Shown here piece after piece: positions 1 through 7,938 of a DNA stretch of 31,951 nucleotides. The DNA is from MAG-120531 sp029242825 (GTDB taxonomy: Bacteria; Bacteroidota; Bacteroidia; Flavobacteriales; Flavobacteriaceae). Each line of letters begins with the position of its first letter. Position 1 is the stretch's first letter. The position numbers and the translations under genes were made by a program. The DNA is taken from positions 1 to 31,951 of the forward strand of contig JAQWTF010000140.1 in the NCBI GenBank assembly GCA_029242825.1. The letters are read 5' to 3'. The notes under the pieces were generated by a model, which was not told the DNA's origin, ran no database searches, and worked only from the letters and a program-made list of their open reading frames with translations.

Positions 1-56
1 TTTAGCGCGGGCATTAATTAGTACTATTATATTCGGGTTGTTTCCTTTGAATTGTC

Positions 57-64
57 TAAATTTA
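57..64 (+). promoter_or_regulatory. possible -7 box for the polyprenyl synthetase gene
   Basis: TAAATTTA matches the flavobacterial -7 consensus TAnnTTTG at all but the last base. A TTG at 38-40 is 16 bp upstream, just short of the usual 17-23 bp spacing. The start codon follows about 35 bp downstream. This is a weak match in AT-rich DNA. Confidence 0.25.
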
Positions 65-98
65 CTTAGCGTCAATTCGCTTCATAACACCCTATTTT

Positions 99-1076
99 TT
101 GAAAATCACAGACCAAATAAAAGCGCCTATTGAACAAGAAATGATTCTTTTCGAAGAAAAGTTCTTTCAGTCTATGAGTTCAAAGGTAGCCTTGCTTAAC
201 AGGATTACTTATTATATTGTCAATAGGAAAGGGAAGCAAATGCGTCCCATGTTTGTGTTTTTAACTGCAAAAATGCTTTCTGGTGGTAGCGTTCAAGAGC
301 GCACCTATCGAGGCGCATCTGTGATAGAACTTATTCATACGGCTACTTTAGTGCATGACGACGTGGTAGATGGTTCAGACAAGCGTCGCGGTTTTTTCTC
401 CATTAACGCTCTTTGGAAAAATAAAATTGCCGTACTGGTGGGGGATTACTTGCTCTCTAAAGGCTTGTTATTGTGTATAGATAATGATGATTTTGATCTC
501 TTAAAAATAATATCCGTGGCTGTTCGAGAAATGAGCGAAGGAGAATTGTTACAGATTGAAAAAGCCAGAAGGTTAGATATTACAGAAGAGGTGTATTACC
601 ATATTATCCGTCAAAAAACGGCCACACTCATTGCTGCTTGCTGCGCATTGGGAGCAGCCTCTGTAAGCCCTGGATCTGTTGAGGTAGAAAAGATGCGGGA
701 GTTTGGAAGCCTTATAGGTATGGCTTTTCAAATTAAAGATGACTTGTTCGATTATGGGACCCAATCTATTGGAAAACCCACAGGAATAGATATTAAAGAG
801 CAAAAAATGACCCTTCCATTAATTCACGCGCTACAGCAGGCGAATCCCGATCAAAAAAGGTGGATGATTAATACGGTCAAAAACCACCATACAGATAGAA
901 AGAGGGTGCAAGAGCTTATAGCACTTGTCAAAGAACTTGGAGGGCTTTCCTATGCGACCACACAAATGAATGCCTACAAAGAGCAAGCCCTTGAAATATT
1001 AGCGGACTATCCAGATTCCGCCTATAAAAGCGCCTTAATTACCATGGTTCGGTTCGTGGTAGAGCGAGAAAAATAG
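99..1076 (+). CDS. polyprenyl synthetase (trans-isoprenyl diphosphate synthase)
   Basis: This 325-residue protein is a head-to-tail isoprenyl diphosphate synthase, which condenses isopentenyl diphosphate onto an allylic diphosphate in the cytoplasm. Both Mg-binding aspartate motifs are present: DDVVD at residues 87-91 and DDLFD at 214-218. GKQMRP at 45-50 is the diphosphate-binding segment. Length and motifs fit the octaprenyl/solanesyl group that supplies quinone side chains, but chain length cannot be read with certainty from sequence; a shorter C15-C20 product is possible. The start is TTG, chosen because residues MKITDQIKAPI look like the conserved N-terminus of flavobacterial homologues and no ATG lies nearby. 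dnaG follows 65 bp downstream on the same strand. Confidence 0.93.
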   Translation: MKITDQIKAPIEQEMILFEEKFFQSMSSKVALLNRITYYIVNRKGKQMRPMFVFLTAKMLSGGSVQERTYRGASVIELIHTATLVHDDVVDGSDKRRGFFSINALWKNKIAVLVGDYLLSKGLLLCIDNDDFDLLKIISVAVREMSEGELLQIEKARRLDITEEVYYHIIRQKTATLIAACCALGAASVSPGSVEVEKMREFGSLIGMAFQIKDDLFDYGTQSIGKPTGIDIKEQKMTLPLIHALQQANPDQKRWMINTVKNHHTDRKRVQELIALVKELGGLSYATTQMNAYKEQALEILADYPDSAYKSALITMVRFVVEREK

Positions 1077-1141
1077 TCATTTTTTTATTCCTTTTTAAAG
1101 CGGTCTGTATTTGTTACTTTTATAGACTAAATGCATTAGAA

Positions 1142-3130
1142 TTGATTTCAAAGAATACCATAGATAAAGTTTACGAAACCGCTAGAATTGAAGAAGTCAT
1201 TGGAGATTTTGTTCAGTTAAAAAAATCTGGTGCTAATTTTAAGGGGCTCAGTCCTTTTACAGATGAGCGCTCTCCGAGTTTTATGGTCTCTCCTGTGAAA
1301 CAAATTTGGAAAGATTTTTCTAGTGGAAAAGGAGGTAATGTGGTGGCATTTGTCATGGAACACGAGCACTTTACCTATCCTGAAGCCATTCGTTACTTGG
1401 CCAAAAAATATCAAATTGAGATTGAAGAAACCATTCAAACAGATGAGCAAAAGGAGGCTGCGGATGAAAGAGAGAGTATGTATTTGGTGTCTGAATATGC
1501 GGCGCGGTATTTTTCAGAGATCCTTTGGGCATCGGCCGCAGGCCAGGCAATAGGGCTTTCCTACTTTAGGGAGCGCGGGTTTACAGATGAAACCATAAAG
1601 AAATTTGGACTGGGTTATTGCTTGGATGAATGGGATGGATTTACTAAGGCAGCTATTGATAAAAAGTATGACTTAAAGTACTTGGAGGCTACAGGACTGA
1701 CTATCGTTAAACCGACCAATGAGCAAGCTACAGCTAAGACTTTTGATCGTTTTAAAGGCAGGGTGATGTTTCCTATTCACTCTATGAGCGGCAGGGTACT
1801 TGGTTTTGGCGGGAGAATCCTTACACAGGATAAAAAGGCGGCCAAATATTTGAACTCTCCTGAGAGCGATATTTATAATAAAAGTAAAGTACTCTACGGG
1901 ATATATATGGCTAAGCAAGCCATTGCGAAGCAGGATAATTGCTACTTGGTAGAGGGTTATACGGATGTGATTCAAATGCATCAGTCCGGAATTCACAATG
2001 TGGTGTCTTCCAGTGGTACGGCATTGACATCTGATCAAATTAGGTTATTGAGCCGTCTGACTAAAAACATTACGGTGCTCTTTGACGGAGACGCTGCTGG
2101 TCTCAGGGCTTCTATTAGGGGAATTGATCTTATTTTAGAACAGGGGATGAATGTAAAAATTTGTACTTTCCCTGAAGGAGAAGATCCGGACAGCTTTTCT
2201 AAAAAGCACTCCTTAGAGGTGCTTAGTGCGTATTTGGAGAGGGAATCTCAGGATTTTATACAGTTTAAGGCTTCTATTTTGGTTAAAGAGGCGGCCAACG
2301 ACCCTGTAAAAAGAGCAGAAACCATTCGAGATATTGTAGGGAGTATTGCTAAAATCCCAGATGCTATTCAACGGGAAGTCTATTTGCAGTCTTGTGCTCA
2401 AATTATGGATATTTCAGAGCAGGTACTTTATAATACCTTGGCGCAAGTCTCTAAAAAAGAAGCGAATGCTAAGGGTGTAGCGCAAAAAAATGGGGCTGCA
2501 GCAGAAGAGCGTTTTAAAGTAGTTAAGCCAGAAACCCCTGAGGTAGAAAAGCTAAATGTTCAGTGGATACTGGAGAAGAAAATCATTGAAATTTTACTGC
2601 TTTATGGAAATCATAAAGCCACTTTTGAGGACTTGATTTTAGCCTCTAACGAGGCCGGGGAATTGGTTTTGACCCCTAAAAAAGTGGAACAAAAAGTCTT
2701 TGAAAAGGTCTATTTAGACCTGCAAGAAGATGAGATTGAACTCACACAGGACCATTTTAAAGGGATTTATTTTAAACTCATAGAATCTTTTAATCAGTCA
2801 GAAAATTTTGACCTAACAGTTTTTATCAGAAACCAGTCAGAAGAACTTTCAGCAGCCATATCGTCTATATTAATGGAGGAGGAAAAGTATTCACTTGGAC
2901 AGTGGGAGAAGAAAGATATTTTTCCAAAAAACAAGGCTTTGGGAGTGTCTCAATTGGTGACGGAAACCATTTTAAGCCTAAGGTGTTTCTTGATTAAAAA
3001 GCGTATGGGGGTTATGCAGGAGACCACTAGAGATATAGAAAAAGACCATCGCGAAGTAAAAGAGGAGTTGGTGTCTTATTTGCAGCTGTATACCTTATTG
3101 AATAAAAAATTAAACAGGGTGCTCTCTTAA
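1142..3130 (+). CDS. dnaG: DNA primase DnaG with metal-free zinc-finger fold
   Basis: DnaG makes RNA primers for the replication fork. The 662-residue protein has an N-terminal zinc-ribbon-like region (about 33-66), a primase core with TOPRIM domain (EGYTDV with E272 and D276; DGDAAG with D316 and D318), and a divergent C-terminal half that would contact DnaB helicase. The four positions that normally hold zinc ligands (CPFH and CxxC) are S37, T40, D58 and S61, while flanking residues such as SPSF and the final GG are conserved. The domain therefore seems to have kept its fold and lost its metal; from memory this occurs in other flavobacterial DnaG proteins. The start is TTG, supported by the conserved beginning MISKNTIDKVYE. 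The gene converges with the response regulator downstream. Confidence 0.96.
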   Translation: MISKNTIDKVYETARIEEVIGDFVQLKKSGANFKGLSPFTDERSPSFMVSPVKQIWKDFSSGKGGNVVAFVMEHEHFTYPEAIRYLAKKYQIEIEETIQTDEQKEAADERESMYLVSEYAARYFSEILWASAAGQAIGLSYFRERGFTDETIKKFGLGYCLDEWDGFTKAAIDKKYDLKYLEATGLTIVKPTNEQATAKTFDRFKGRVMFPIHSMSGRVLGFGGRILTQDKKAAKYLNSPESDIYNKSKVLYGIYMAKQAIAKQDNCYLVEGYTDVIQMHQSGIHNVVSSSGTALTSDQIRLLSRLTKNITVLFDGDAAGLRASIRGIDLILEQGMNVKICTFPEGEDPDSFSKKHSLEVLSAYLERESQDFIQFKASILVKEAANDPVKRAETIRDIVGSIAKIPDAIQREVYLQSCAQIMDISEQVLYNTLAQVSKKEANAKGVAQKNGAAAEERFKVVKPETPEVEKLNVQWILEKKIIEILLLYGNHKATFEDLILASNEAGELVLTPKKVEQKVFEKVYLDLQEDEIELTQDHFKGIYFKLIESFNQSENFDLTVFIRNQSEELSAAISSILMEEEKYSLGQWEKKDIFPKNKALGVSQLVTETILSLRCFLIKKRMGVMQETTRDIEKDHREVKEELVSYLQLYTLLNKKLNRVLS

Positions 3131-3219
3131 TAGGGGGTATACTCTTAGGGCTTAAATAGGGTATTGTCTTTCAATGCGTTGGTGGTATCGTTTTTTAAGC
3201 TTGGAAGGCTTTTGTGTCG

Positions 3220-3849
3220 CTAATAAAGCTCTAGCGCCTTAGCTTGCTGAAGCAAGTCTACTATATTGGTGACATTTAATTTCTTCATAAGTCTGGCCTT
3301 GTAGGTACTCACTGTTTTTTCATTAATGTCTAAGCCATTTGCCACCTCTTTGTTTTTCTTTCCTGAGGCCAATAATTTTAGCACCTCAATTTCACGAGAC
3401 GATAATTTTCTGAAAATAGATTTTTCTTCTTCGCCTGACTTCTCTTTTTTGAGTTGCTCCGTGAGTGTGTTGGTGAGGTAAATTTTTCCTTGGCTAATTT
3501 GAGTAAGCGCTGTGAGTATTTGATCTACTCTGGCTGTTTTGGGAAGGTAGCCGTAAGCGCCAGCTCTAACTGCACTAAGTGCGTATACAGACTCTGGCTG
3601 ACTACTAAAAATAAGTACTTTAATATTGGTGTTTATTTTCTTAAGCCTTCTAATTGTGGCAATTCCATTGATTTCAGGAATATCCATTTCCAATATAACA
3701 ATATGGGGAATTTGCTTTTCAATAGCGGTGAAAAGTTGGCTGGTAGTGGCAACAGCATCTTGTAGGTGAAATTCTTCAGCACTGTTCAAAACCATACTCA
3801 GTCCCATTCTCAATATGGGATGCGCATCTGCAATAAGTATATTTGTCAT
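3220..3849 (-). CDS. NarL/LuxR-type response regulator with degenerate receiver
   Basis: This 209-residue protein has a receiver domain (about 1-120) and a LuxR/NarL helix-turn-helix DNA-binding domain (about 147-205; core from LSSREIEVL to KARLMKKL). It should bind DNA as a transcription regulator. The receiver keeps S82 and K104, but the acidic pocket is altered: the usual DD pair near residue 8 is D8-A9, and the phospho-acceptor Asp before the I/MxMP turn is Glu54 (LEMDIPEING). Regulation by His-Asp phosphotransfer is therefore doubtful; Glu may mimic the phosphorylated state. No histidine kinase lies nearby. The gene lies 168 bp downstream of nadE on the same strand and starts with ATG. 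The regulated targets are unknown. Confidence 0.9.
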   Translation of the reverse strand: MTNILIADAHPILRMGLSMVLNSAEEFHLQDAVATTSQLFTAIEKQIPHIVILEMDIPEINGIATIRRLKKINTNIKVLIFSSQPESVYALSAVRAGAYGYLPKTARVDQILTALTQISQGKIYLTNTLTEQLKKEKSGEEEKSIFRKLSSREIEVLKLLASGKKNKEVANGLDINEKTVSTYKARLMKKLNVTNIVDLLQQAKALELY

Positions 3850-4017
3850 GATTTATTTTTCTAAAGATTTGGGATTCTTGAAAAATGAATTAAAAAATAA
3901 ATTTACAAAAAAATCACACACTATAGGTAAATTCCTACAAATTATTTGATTTCTTTTACTGAAGATGTGCCTGAAAACCTGTTGTCTATTTGCGGTTTGG
4001 CGCTTATTTAGCTGATT

Positions 4018-4806
4018 TTAAAGAAGTTCTTTCGGAATTTCACAAACTGGGATAGGGTTCATTTTGTGCTGATTATTGCGGTTTAGCCTGGTATAAATCT
4101 CATAAACGGTAGCTTCACGTCCAGAGAAGTCGGCTAATTTTTTTCCTAGGTCTTGCATTTTCATAGCCCACTCTAATTCAGGGTAGCTAGCGCCTATTTG
4201 GTCTTCATCTGTTCTGTGGTCTCCCCAAAGTCCGTCCGTGGGTGCCGCCTCTAAGATTTCCTCATTCACCCCTAATGCTTTTCCAAGGGCAAAAACTTCT
4301 GTCTTTAGCAGATCTGCAATGGGGCTTAAGTCTACTCCTCCGTCTCCGTATTTGGTATAGAATCCTACGCCAAAATCTTCTACTTTGTTTCCTGTACCAG
4401 CAACCAAATATCCGTGAAGCGCGGCAAAGTAATAGAGGCTTGTCATTCTAAGCCTTGCTCTGGTGTTGGCGAGACTCATAAAACGCTCTTCTTCGTTTTT
4501 CACGGCTGGAAATGCCGCTACTAAGCTATCAAAAACAGGGGTTAGTGCTACGGATTCCACAGAAACATTCTGATGATTTTTTTGCAACCAACTCACGTGA
4601 TTACTAGCTCTGTTTAGTTGGTTTTCTGCTTGGTGAATAGGCATATTAAGACAAAGCAGGGGCAGGCCTGTTTTGGCACAAAGTGTAGCCGTTACTGCAG
4701 AATCAATTCCGCCAGAGACCCCAATAACAAAGCCTTTTGAACCAGATTTTTGAGCGTATTCTTTGAGCCAATTTACAATGTGATCAATGATTTTTTCTGT
4801 CTGCAT
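4018..4806 (-). CDS. nadE: NH3-dependent NAD+ synthetase
   Basis: NadE amidates nicotinic acid adenine dinucleotide to NAD+ using ATP and ammonia, the last step of NAD synthesis, in the cytoplasm. The 262-residue length is that of the ammonia-dependent form, with no glutaminase domain. The ATP-pyrophosphatase P-loop SGGIDS is at residues 31-36. Family segments GTGNKVED (137-144) and KYGDGGVDLSPI (152-163) line the active site. The start is ATG. It is transcribed divergently from gldB with 56 bp between them. The same nadE-gldB-gldC neighbourhood is known from gliding flavobacteria, which supports both identifications. Confidence 0.95.
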   Translation of the reverse strand: MQTEKIIDHIVNWLKEYAQKSGSKGFVIGVSGGIDSAVTATLCAKTGLPLLCLNMPIHQAENQLNRASNHVSWLQKNHQNVSVESVALTPVFDSLVAAFPAVKNEEERFMSLANTRARLRMTSLYYFAALHGYLVAGTGNKVEDFGVGFYTKYGDGGVDLSPIADLLKTEVFALGKALGVNEEILEAAPTDGLWGDHRTDEDQIGASYPELEWAMKMQDLGKKLADFSGREATVYEIYTRLNRNNQHKMNPIPVCEIPKELL

Positions 4807-4832
4807 AAGGCGTGGATTTGTTTTAAAACGAC

Positions 4833-4840
4833 TAACTTTG
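4833..4840 (+). promoter_or_regulatory. -7 box of the gldB promoter
   Basis: TAACTTTG is an exact match to the flavobacterial TAnnTTTG box. Transcription would begin about 7 bp downstream, giving a leader of roughly 15 nt before the TTG start of gldB. No TTG lies at the usual -33 distance; the nearest, at 4818-4820, is only 12 bp upstream. The box sits between the divergent nadE and gldB genes. Confidence 0.5.
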
Positions 4841-4862
4841 AGCCATAAAATTAAGCCCTACT

Positions 4863-5888
4863 TTGAGAATATTAAAGCAAAAGACCAATTCTTTTTTCTC
4901 CGGTGTAATCCTGGGGTCTATCTGTGCTTTTTTTTTGGTTTCTTGCCGTAACGACAATGCGCTTGAAAGTGACATAAAGGCAGTGGAAAAAGTCTTAACA
5001 ATTAATCGATTTGACCTTGAATTTGGAGCGAGTAATGGGTCTGATCTCAAAAGGTTAAAGGACGAGTATCCTTTCTTTTTCCCAAAGCAAACCCCCGATA
5101 GTATTTGGGAATTCAAATTGAAATACAGTGTTGAAAAGCAAATTTCTAAAGAGATAAGTCGTATTTTTGGTGCGTTTACCGAGACCACCAGTGAATTGTC
5201 TCATTTGAACGCACACTTTAAGCTGCTGTTTAATTCCTTAAAGCCTGAGCCCAATCAAGCCACTTATTTGCCTAAAGTATATACCTTAAGTACATTGACT
5301 TCTGGCTTAGACATTCAAAATAGGGTTGTGGTTACAGATAGCATGTGGCTCATTGCATTAGACCATTATTTGGGGCCTGATCACGAGTACTACAAATCAT
5401 TTCCCCAATATATAAAACAAGACTTAGACGCCAGATACATACTCACTGATTTCTCTGCTGATTTAGTGGCCCCTTTTGTGACGCAGGACAGCAATGGGTA
5501 TTTCTTGGATAAAATGGTTTATGCGGGTAAAAAAGTATTCCTTCAAACCCTGGTTTGGCCCCATGCAACTGCGGCACAACATCTGAAATACACTGAAGCG
5601 CAATACCAATGGGCTGTGGAAAATGAAGCACAGGTTTGGCGCTACTTTTTAGAACGTGAATACCTTTACAGTACAGATACTGATTTGGAGTACCGCTTTT
5701 TGTTTCCCGCACCATTTTCTAAATTTCAGCTAGCCTTAGACCGGGAATCTTCTCCTAGAATTGCACAGTTTATAGGGTTTCAAATGGCCAAAGCTTATTA
5801 CGAAAAACACGATAAAAATTTATTAAAACTCCTCGAAGTTTCTGCGTTAGATCTGTTGAAAGAAGCTTCTTATAAACCCAAGAAATGA
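4863..5888 (+). CDS. gldB: gliding motility lipoprotein GldB
   Basis: GldB is a membrane lipoprotein needed for gliding motility in Flavobacterium; its biochemical role is unclear. The 341-residue protein starts with a lipoprotein signal peptide: basic residues, a hydrophobic stretch (about 11-25) and the lipobox LVSC with the lipidated Cys at 28. The rest shows the acidic and aromatic pattern of the GldB family, including ADLVAPFV and KMVYAGKKV. TTG is the only start that keeps the whole signal peptide. The stop overlaps the start of gldC (ATGA), so the two are translationally coupled. Identification rests on family resemblance plus the nadE-gldB-gldC order. Confidence 0.92.
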   Translation: MRILKQKTNSFFSGVILGSICAFFLVSCRNDNALESDIKAVEKVLTINRFDLEFGASNGSDLKRLKDEYPFFFPKQTPDSIWEFKLKYSVEKQISKEISRIFGAFTETTSELSHLNAHFKLLFNSLKPEPNQATYLPKVYTLSTLTSGLDIQNRVVVTDSMWLIALDHYLGPDHEYYKSFPQYIKQDLDARYILTDFSADLVAPFVTQDSNGYFLDKMVYAGKKVFLQTLVWPHATAAQHLKYTEAQYQWAVENEAQVWRYFLEREYLYSTDTDLEYRFLFPAPFSKFQLALDRESSPRIAQFIGFQMAKAYYEKHDKNLLKLLEVSALDLLKEASYKPKK

Positions 5889-6229
5889 GTCAAAAAACCC
5901 ACACTTCAGAGATTATTTTAAAAGTTACTTTAGATGAGAACCAGGTTCCTGAGAAGTTGCAATGGACTGCAGAAGACGGAGGTGTAGACAAAGAAGACGC
6001 CAAAGCCATGATGCTTTCCGTTTGGGATAGCGTAAACAAAGAGTCTCTTAAGATAGACCTCTGGACTAAAGATATGCCAGTAGATGAAATGAAAATATTT
6101 TTTCATCAAACTTTAGTGGCTATGTCAGATACTTTCTTGAAAGCCACTCAAGATGAGAAAATGACGGCAACGATGAGAGATTTTTCTGATTATTTTGCAG
6201 AAAAGCTCGAGATTAAAAAAGGATCTTAA
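5885..6229 (+). CDS. gldC: gliding motility protein GldC
   Basis: This 114-residue protein has no signal peptide or membrane segment. It matches the small GldC family, which is encoded directly after gldB and enhances gliding. Its start (MSQKTHTSEIILKVTLDENQ) and the motif PEKLQWTAEDGG are typical of GldC. The ATG overlaps the gldB stop by 4 bp. The gene converges with engB, 79 bp away; that gap contains only short weak inverted repeats and no convincing terminator. Confidence 0.92.
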   Translation: MSQKTHTSEIILKVTLDENQVPEKLQWTAEDGGVDKEDAKAMMLSVWDSVNKESLKIDLWTKDMPVDEMKIFFHQTLVAMSDTFLKATQDEKMTATMRDFSDYFAEKLEIKKGS

Positions 6230-6308
6230 GCTAAGTTTTTAAAATAAATAGCGTTGCGTTTATACGCTTCACCATTAAGTAAATGGAACCTTAATACAGC
6301 CAGTGCTA

Positions 6309-6923
6309 TTACTTCTGCGCTTTAAAGAACTGCTCGTTTATAGTATGTATATATCCCAGTAATTCCTCTTTTCCTAAATGCTTGGAAGATGAGGTAATAA
6401 AGTGTTCTGGGGCTATTTCGAAAATTTCTTCCGTTAGCTTATCGTTATAGGCCTTTGTATTGGCTTCTATTACGGCGGGCTTTAATTTGTCTGCTTTGGT
6501 GAAAATGATGCAAAAAGGAATTTCGTTTTCTCCCATCCACCTCATGAAATCGAGGTCTACTGGTTGTGGCTCATGTCTAATATCTACTAGTACAAAGGCA
6601 CAAACAAGTTGTGTGCGTTTTAGGAAGTACTCGGTAATGTATTTTTGAAAAGTCTTTTTGTCTTTTTTAGAAACACGGGCGTATCCATATCCAGGTAAAT
6701 CTACTAAAAACCAATTTTGATTAATCTTAAAGTGGTTAATCAGTTGTGTTTTTCCCGGTCTTCCAGAGGTTTTTGCCAAACTCTTTTTTGAGGTAAGCAT
6801 ATTAATCAATGAAGATTTTCCCACATTTGAACGACCAATAAAGGCGTATTCAGGAATAGGATCCTTTGGGCATTTTTCTACATGAGCGTTGCTCATTACA
6901 AATTCTGCTGAAGTAATTTTCAT
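6309..6923 (-). CDS. engB: ribosome biogenesis GTPase EngB (YsxC/YihA)
   Basis: EngB is a small TRAFAC GTPase that helps assemble the large ribosomal subunit. With the start used here it has 204 residues. Its GTPase motifs are G1 GRSNVGKS (30-37), G3 DLPGYG (75-80) and G4 TKAD (142-145); the segment TSGRPGKTQ forms switch I. An in-frame ATG at 6947 would add eight residues (MITQKKAS). I chose the ATG at 6923 because family members begin MKI.xAEF close to that point, but the longer form cannot be excluded. The gene follows the alpha/beta hydrolase by about 40 bp and may share its transcript. Confidence 0.94.
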   Translation of the reverse strand: MKITSAEFVMSNAHVEKCPKDPIPEYAFIGRSNVGKSSLINMLTSKKSLAKTSGRPGKTQLINHFKINQNWFLVDLPGYGYARVSKKDKKTFQKYITEYFLKRTQLVCAFVLVDIRHEPQPVDLDFMRWMGENEIPFCIIFTKADKLKPAVIEANTKAYNDKLTEEIFEIAPEHFITSSSKHLGKEELLGYIHTINEQFFKAQK

Positions 6924-6963
6924 GGATGCTTTTTTCTGTGTAATCATTGGCGCAATATTGGGG

Positions 6964-7728
6964 CTAAAAGCCTCTAGCTACCAGCCAGTTCTCCAGTATT
7001 GTATTGAAGGTATCTGGGTGTTCCATCATGGGAGCATGACCACATTTTTCGATCCAAAATAAATCTGAATCTGGAAGTAATGCATTAAATTCATCTGCAA
7101 CATTCGGAGGTGTTACACCGTCGTTCCTTCCCCAAATAATACAAGTAGGTGTTTTCATGAGCGGTAAATCCTTGGACATATTATGTCTAATAGCACTCTT
7201 GGCAATGGCCAAGGTCTTGACCAGTTTTACCCTGTCATTGACAGTGGCAAAAACTTCGTCCACAATTTCTTTGGTTGCCACAGCAGGATCATAGAAAACC
7301 TCTTCTGCTTTTTTCTTAATAAACTCGTAGTCTCCTCTTTTAGGGTATCCGTCGCCCATGGCACTTTCGTAAAGGCCAGAACTTCCAGTAATCACTAAGC
7401 CTTTAACAATCTCAGGATCCATCTTGGTCTCTAATAAGGCAATATGACCGCCCAATGAATTCCCCACAAGAATCACGTCTTTTAGGTTTAAATGTCTTAA
7501 AAACTCATCTACGTAAATCGCAAAGCTTTTAACGGTAGTCTTTAAGAGCGGCATGTCGTAAATAGGTAATTCAGGCACAATGACCCTATAACCTTTCTCA
7601 GGGAAGTAATCCATGACCCCTTGAAAGTTACTGAGCCCGCCCATGAGTCCATGTAAAATGACTATGGGTGCGCCTTCTCCTAAGGATACGTATTGGTATT
7701 TTCCGTCTTTGATGATTGGGTGTGTCAT
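6964..7728 (-). CDS. alpha/beta-fold hydrolase
   Basis: This 254-residue cytoplasmic protein is an alpha/beta hydrolase with a full catalytic triad: nucleophile S91 in GNSLGG, acid D203 in GRNDGVTPP, and H231 in CGHAPMMEHP. The oxyanion-hole region is HGLMGG. The substrate is not predictable; esters or ring-cleavage products are common for this family. The frame extends upstream to an ATG at 7809, but a promoter with an exact TAnnTTTG box lies at 7752-7759 on this strand, so transcripts would begin about 17 nt before the ATG at 7728. That start also matches homologues, which begin shortly before the GKY segment. It sits divergently from mraZ. Confidence 0.9.
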   Translation of the reverse strand: MTHPIIKDGKYQYVSLGEGAPIVILHGLMGGLSNFQGVMDYFPEKGYRVIVPELPIYDMPLLKTTVKSFAIYVDEFLRHLNLKDVILVGNSLGGHIALLETKMDPEIVKGLVITGSSGLYESAMGDGYPKRGDYEFIKKKAEEVFYDPAVATKEIVDEVFATVNDRVKLVKTLAIAKSAIRHNMSKDLPLMKTPTCIIWGRNDGVTPPNVADEFNALLPDSDLFWIEKCGHAPMMEHPDTFNTILENWLVARGF

Positions 7729-7751
7729 GACTTGGTTTACGCCTAAGTTGG

Positions 7752-7779
7752 CAAATATAGGCATTTCATTTAAATACCA
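7752..7779 (-). promoter_or_regulatory. promoter of the alpha/beta hydrolase (engB) unit
   Basis: On the minus strand TATATTTG (7759 to 7752) matches TAnnTTTG exactly. A TTG about 18 bp further upstream is within the accepted 17-23 bp spacing. The predicted start of transcription, near 7745, excludes the longer hydrolase reading frame and decides for the ATG at 7728. Confidence 0.6.
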
Positions 7780-7866
7780 ATGGCTTCTTTTTAAAGGCTT
7801 GAGATGCAAGATAGAATATAGGCTTTGATCTTTTTTAGGGGCAAGTTAAGAGAACTTATTAACAAA

Positions 7867-7891
7867 GTGGTAGAATGTGGTAAAAAGTGGG
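7867..7891 (+). promoter_or_regulatory. MraZ operator: three GTGGN direct repeats
   Basis: GTGGT occurs at 7867-7871 and 7877-7881, and GTGGG at 7887-7891. The boxes are spaced exactly 10 bp apart, one helical turn. MraZ of other bacteria binds repeated TGGGN/GTGGN boxes separated by 5 bp upstream of its own gene. The array covers the place where a -33 element would lie for the promoter at 7903-7910, so MraZ binding should block RNA polymerase and repress the dcw operon. Confidence 0.8.
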
Positions 7892-7902
7892 AGAAAATCC
7901 TT

Positions 7903-7910
7903 TATATTTG
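7903..7910 (+). promoter_or_regulatory. -7 box of the dcw operon promoter
   Basis: TATATTTG matches the TAnnTTTG consensus exactly, 28 bp before the mraZ start codon. No TTG is found at the -33 distance; that space is taken by the GTGGN boxes. Predicted transcription start is around 7917, giving a leader of about 22 nt. Confidence 0.65.
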
Positions 7911-7938
7911 AACTTATTAATTAAAATCAGCACAGATA

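Noticed and set aside
1..131. Open frame from the left edge to 131 on the plus strand, about 43 codons
   Set aside because: It has no visible start, overlaps the polyprenyl synthetase start in another frame, and its translation shows no family signature; it may be chance or the end of an unseen gene.
3191..3216. Possible terminator between dnaG and the response regulator
   Set aside because: Only a 4-bp AAGC/GCTT stem with a 7-nt loop and no proper T-tract on either strand.
7729..7809. N-terminal extension of the alpha/beta hydrolase from the ATG at 7809
   Set aside because: An exact TAnnTTTG promoter box lies inside the extension, so transcripts would start after it; homologues also begin near the later ATG.
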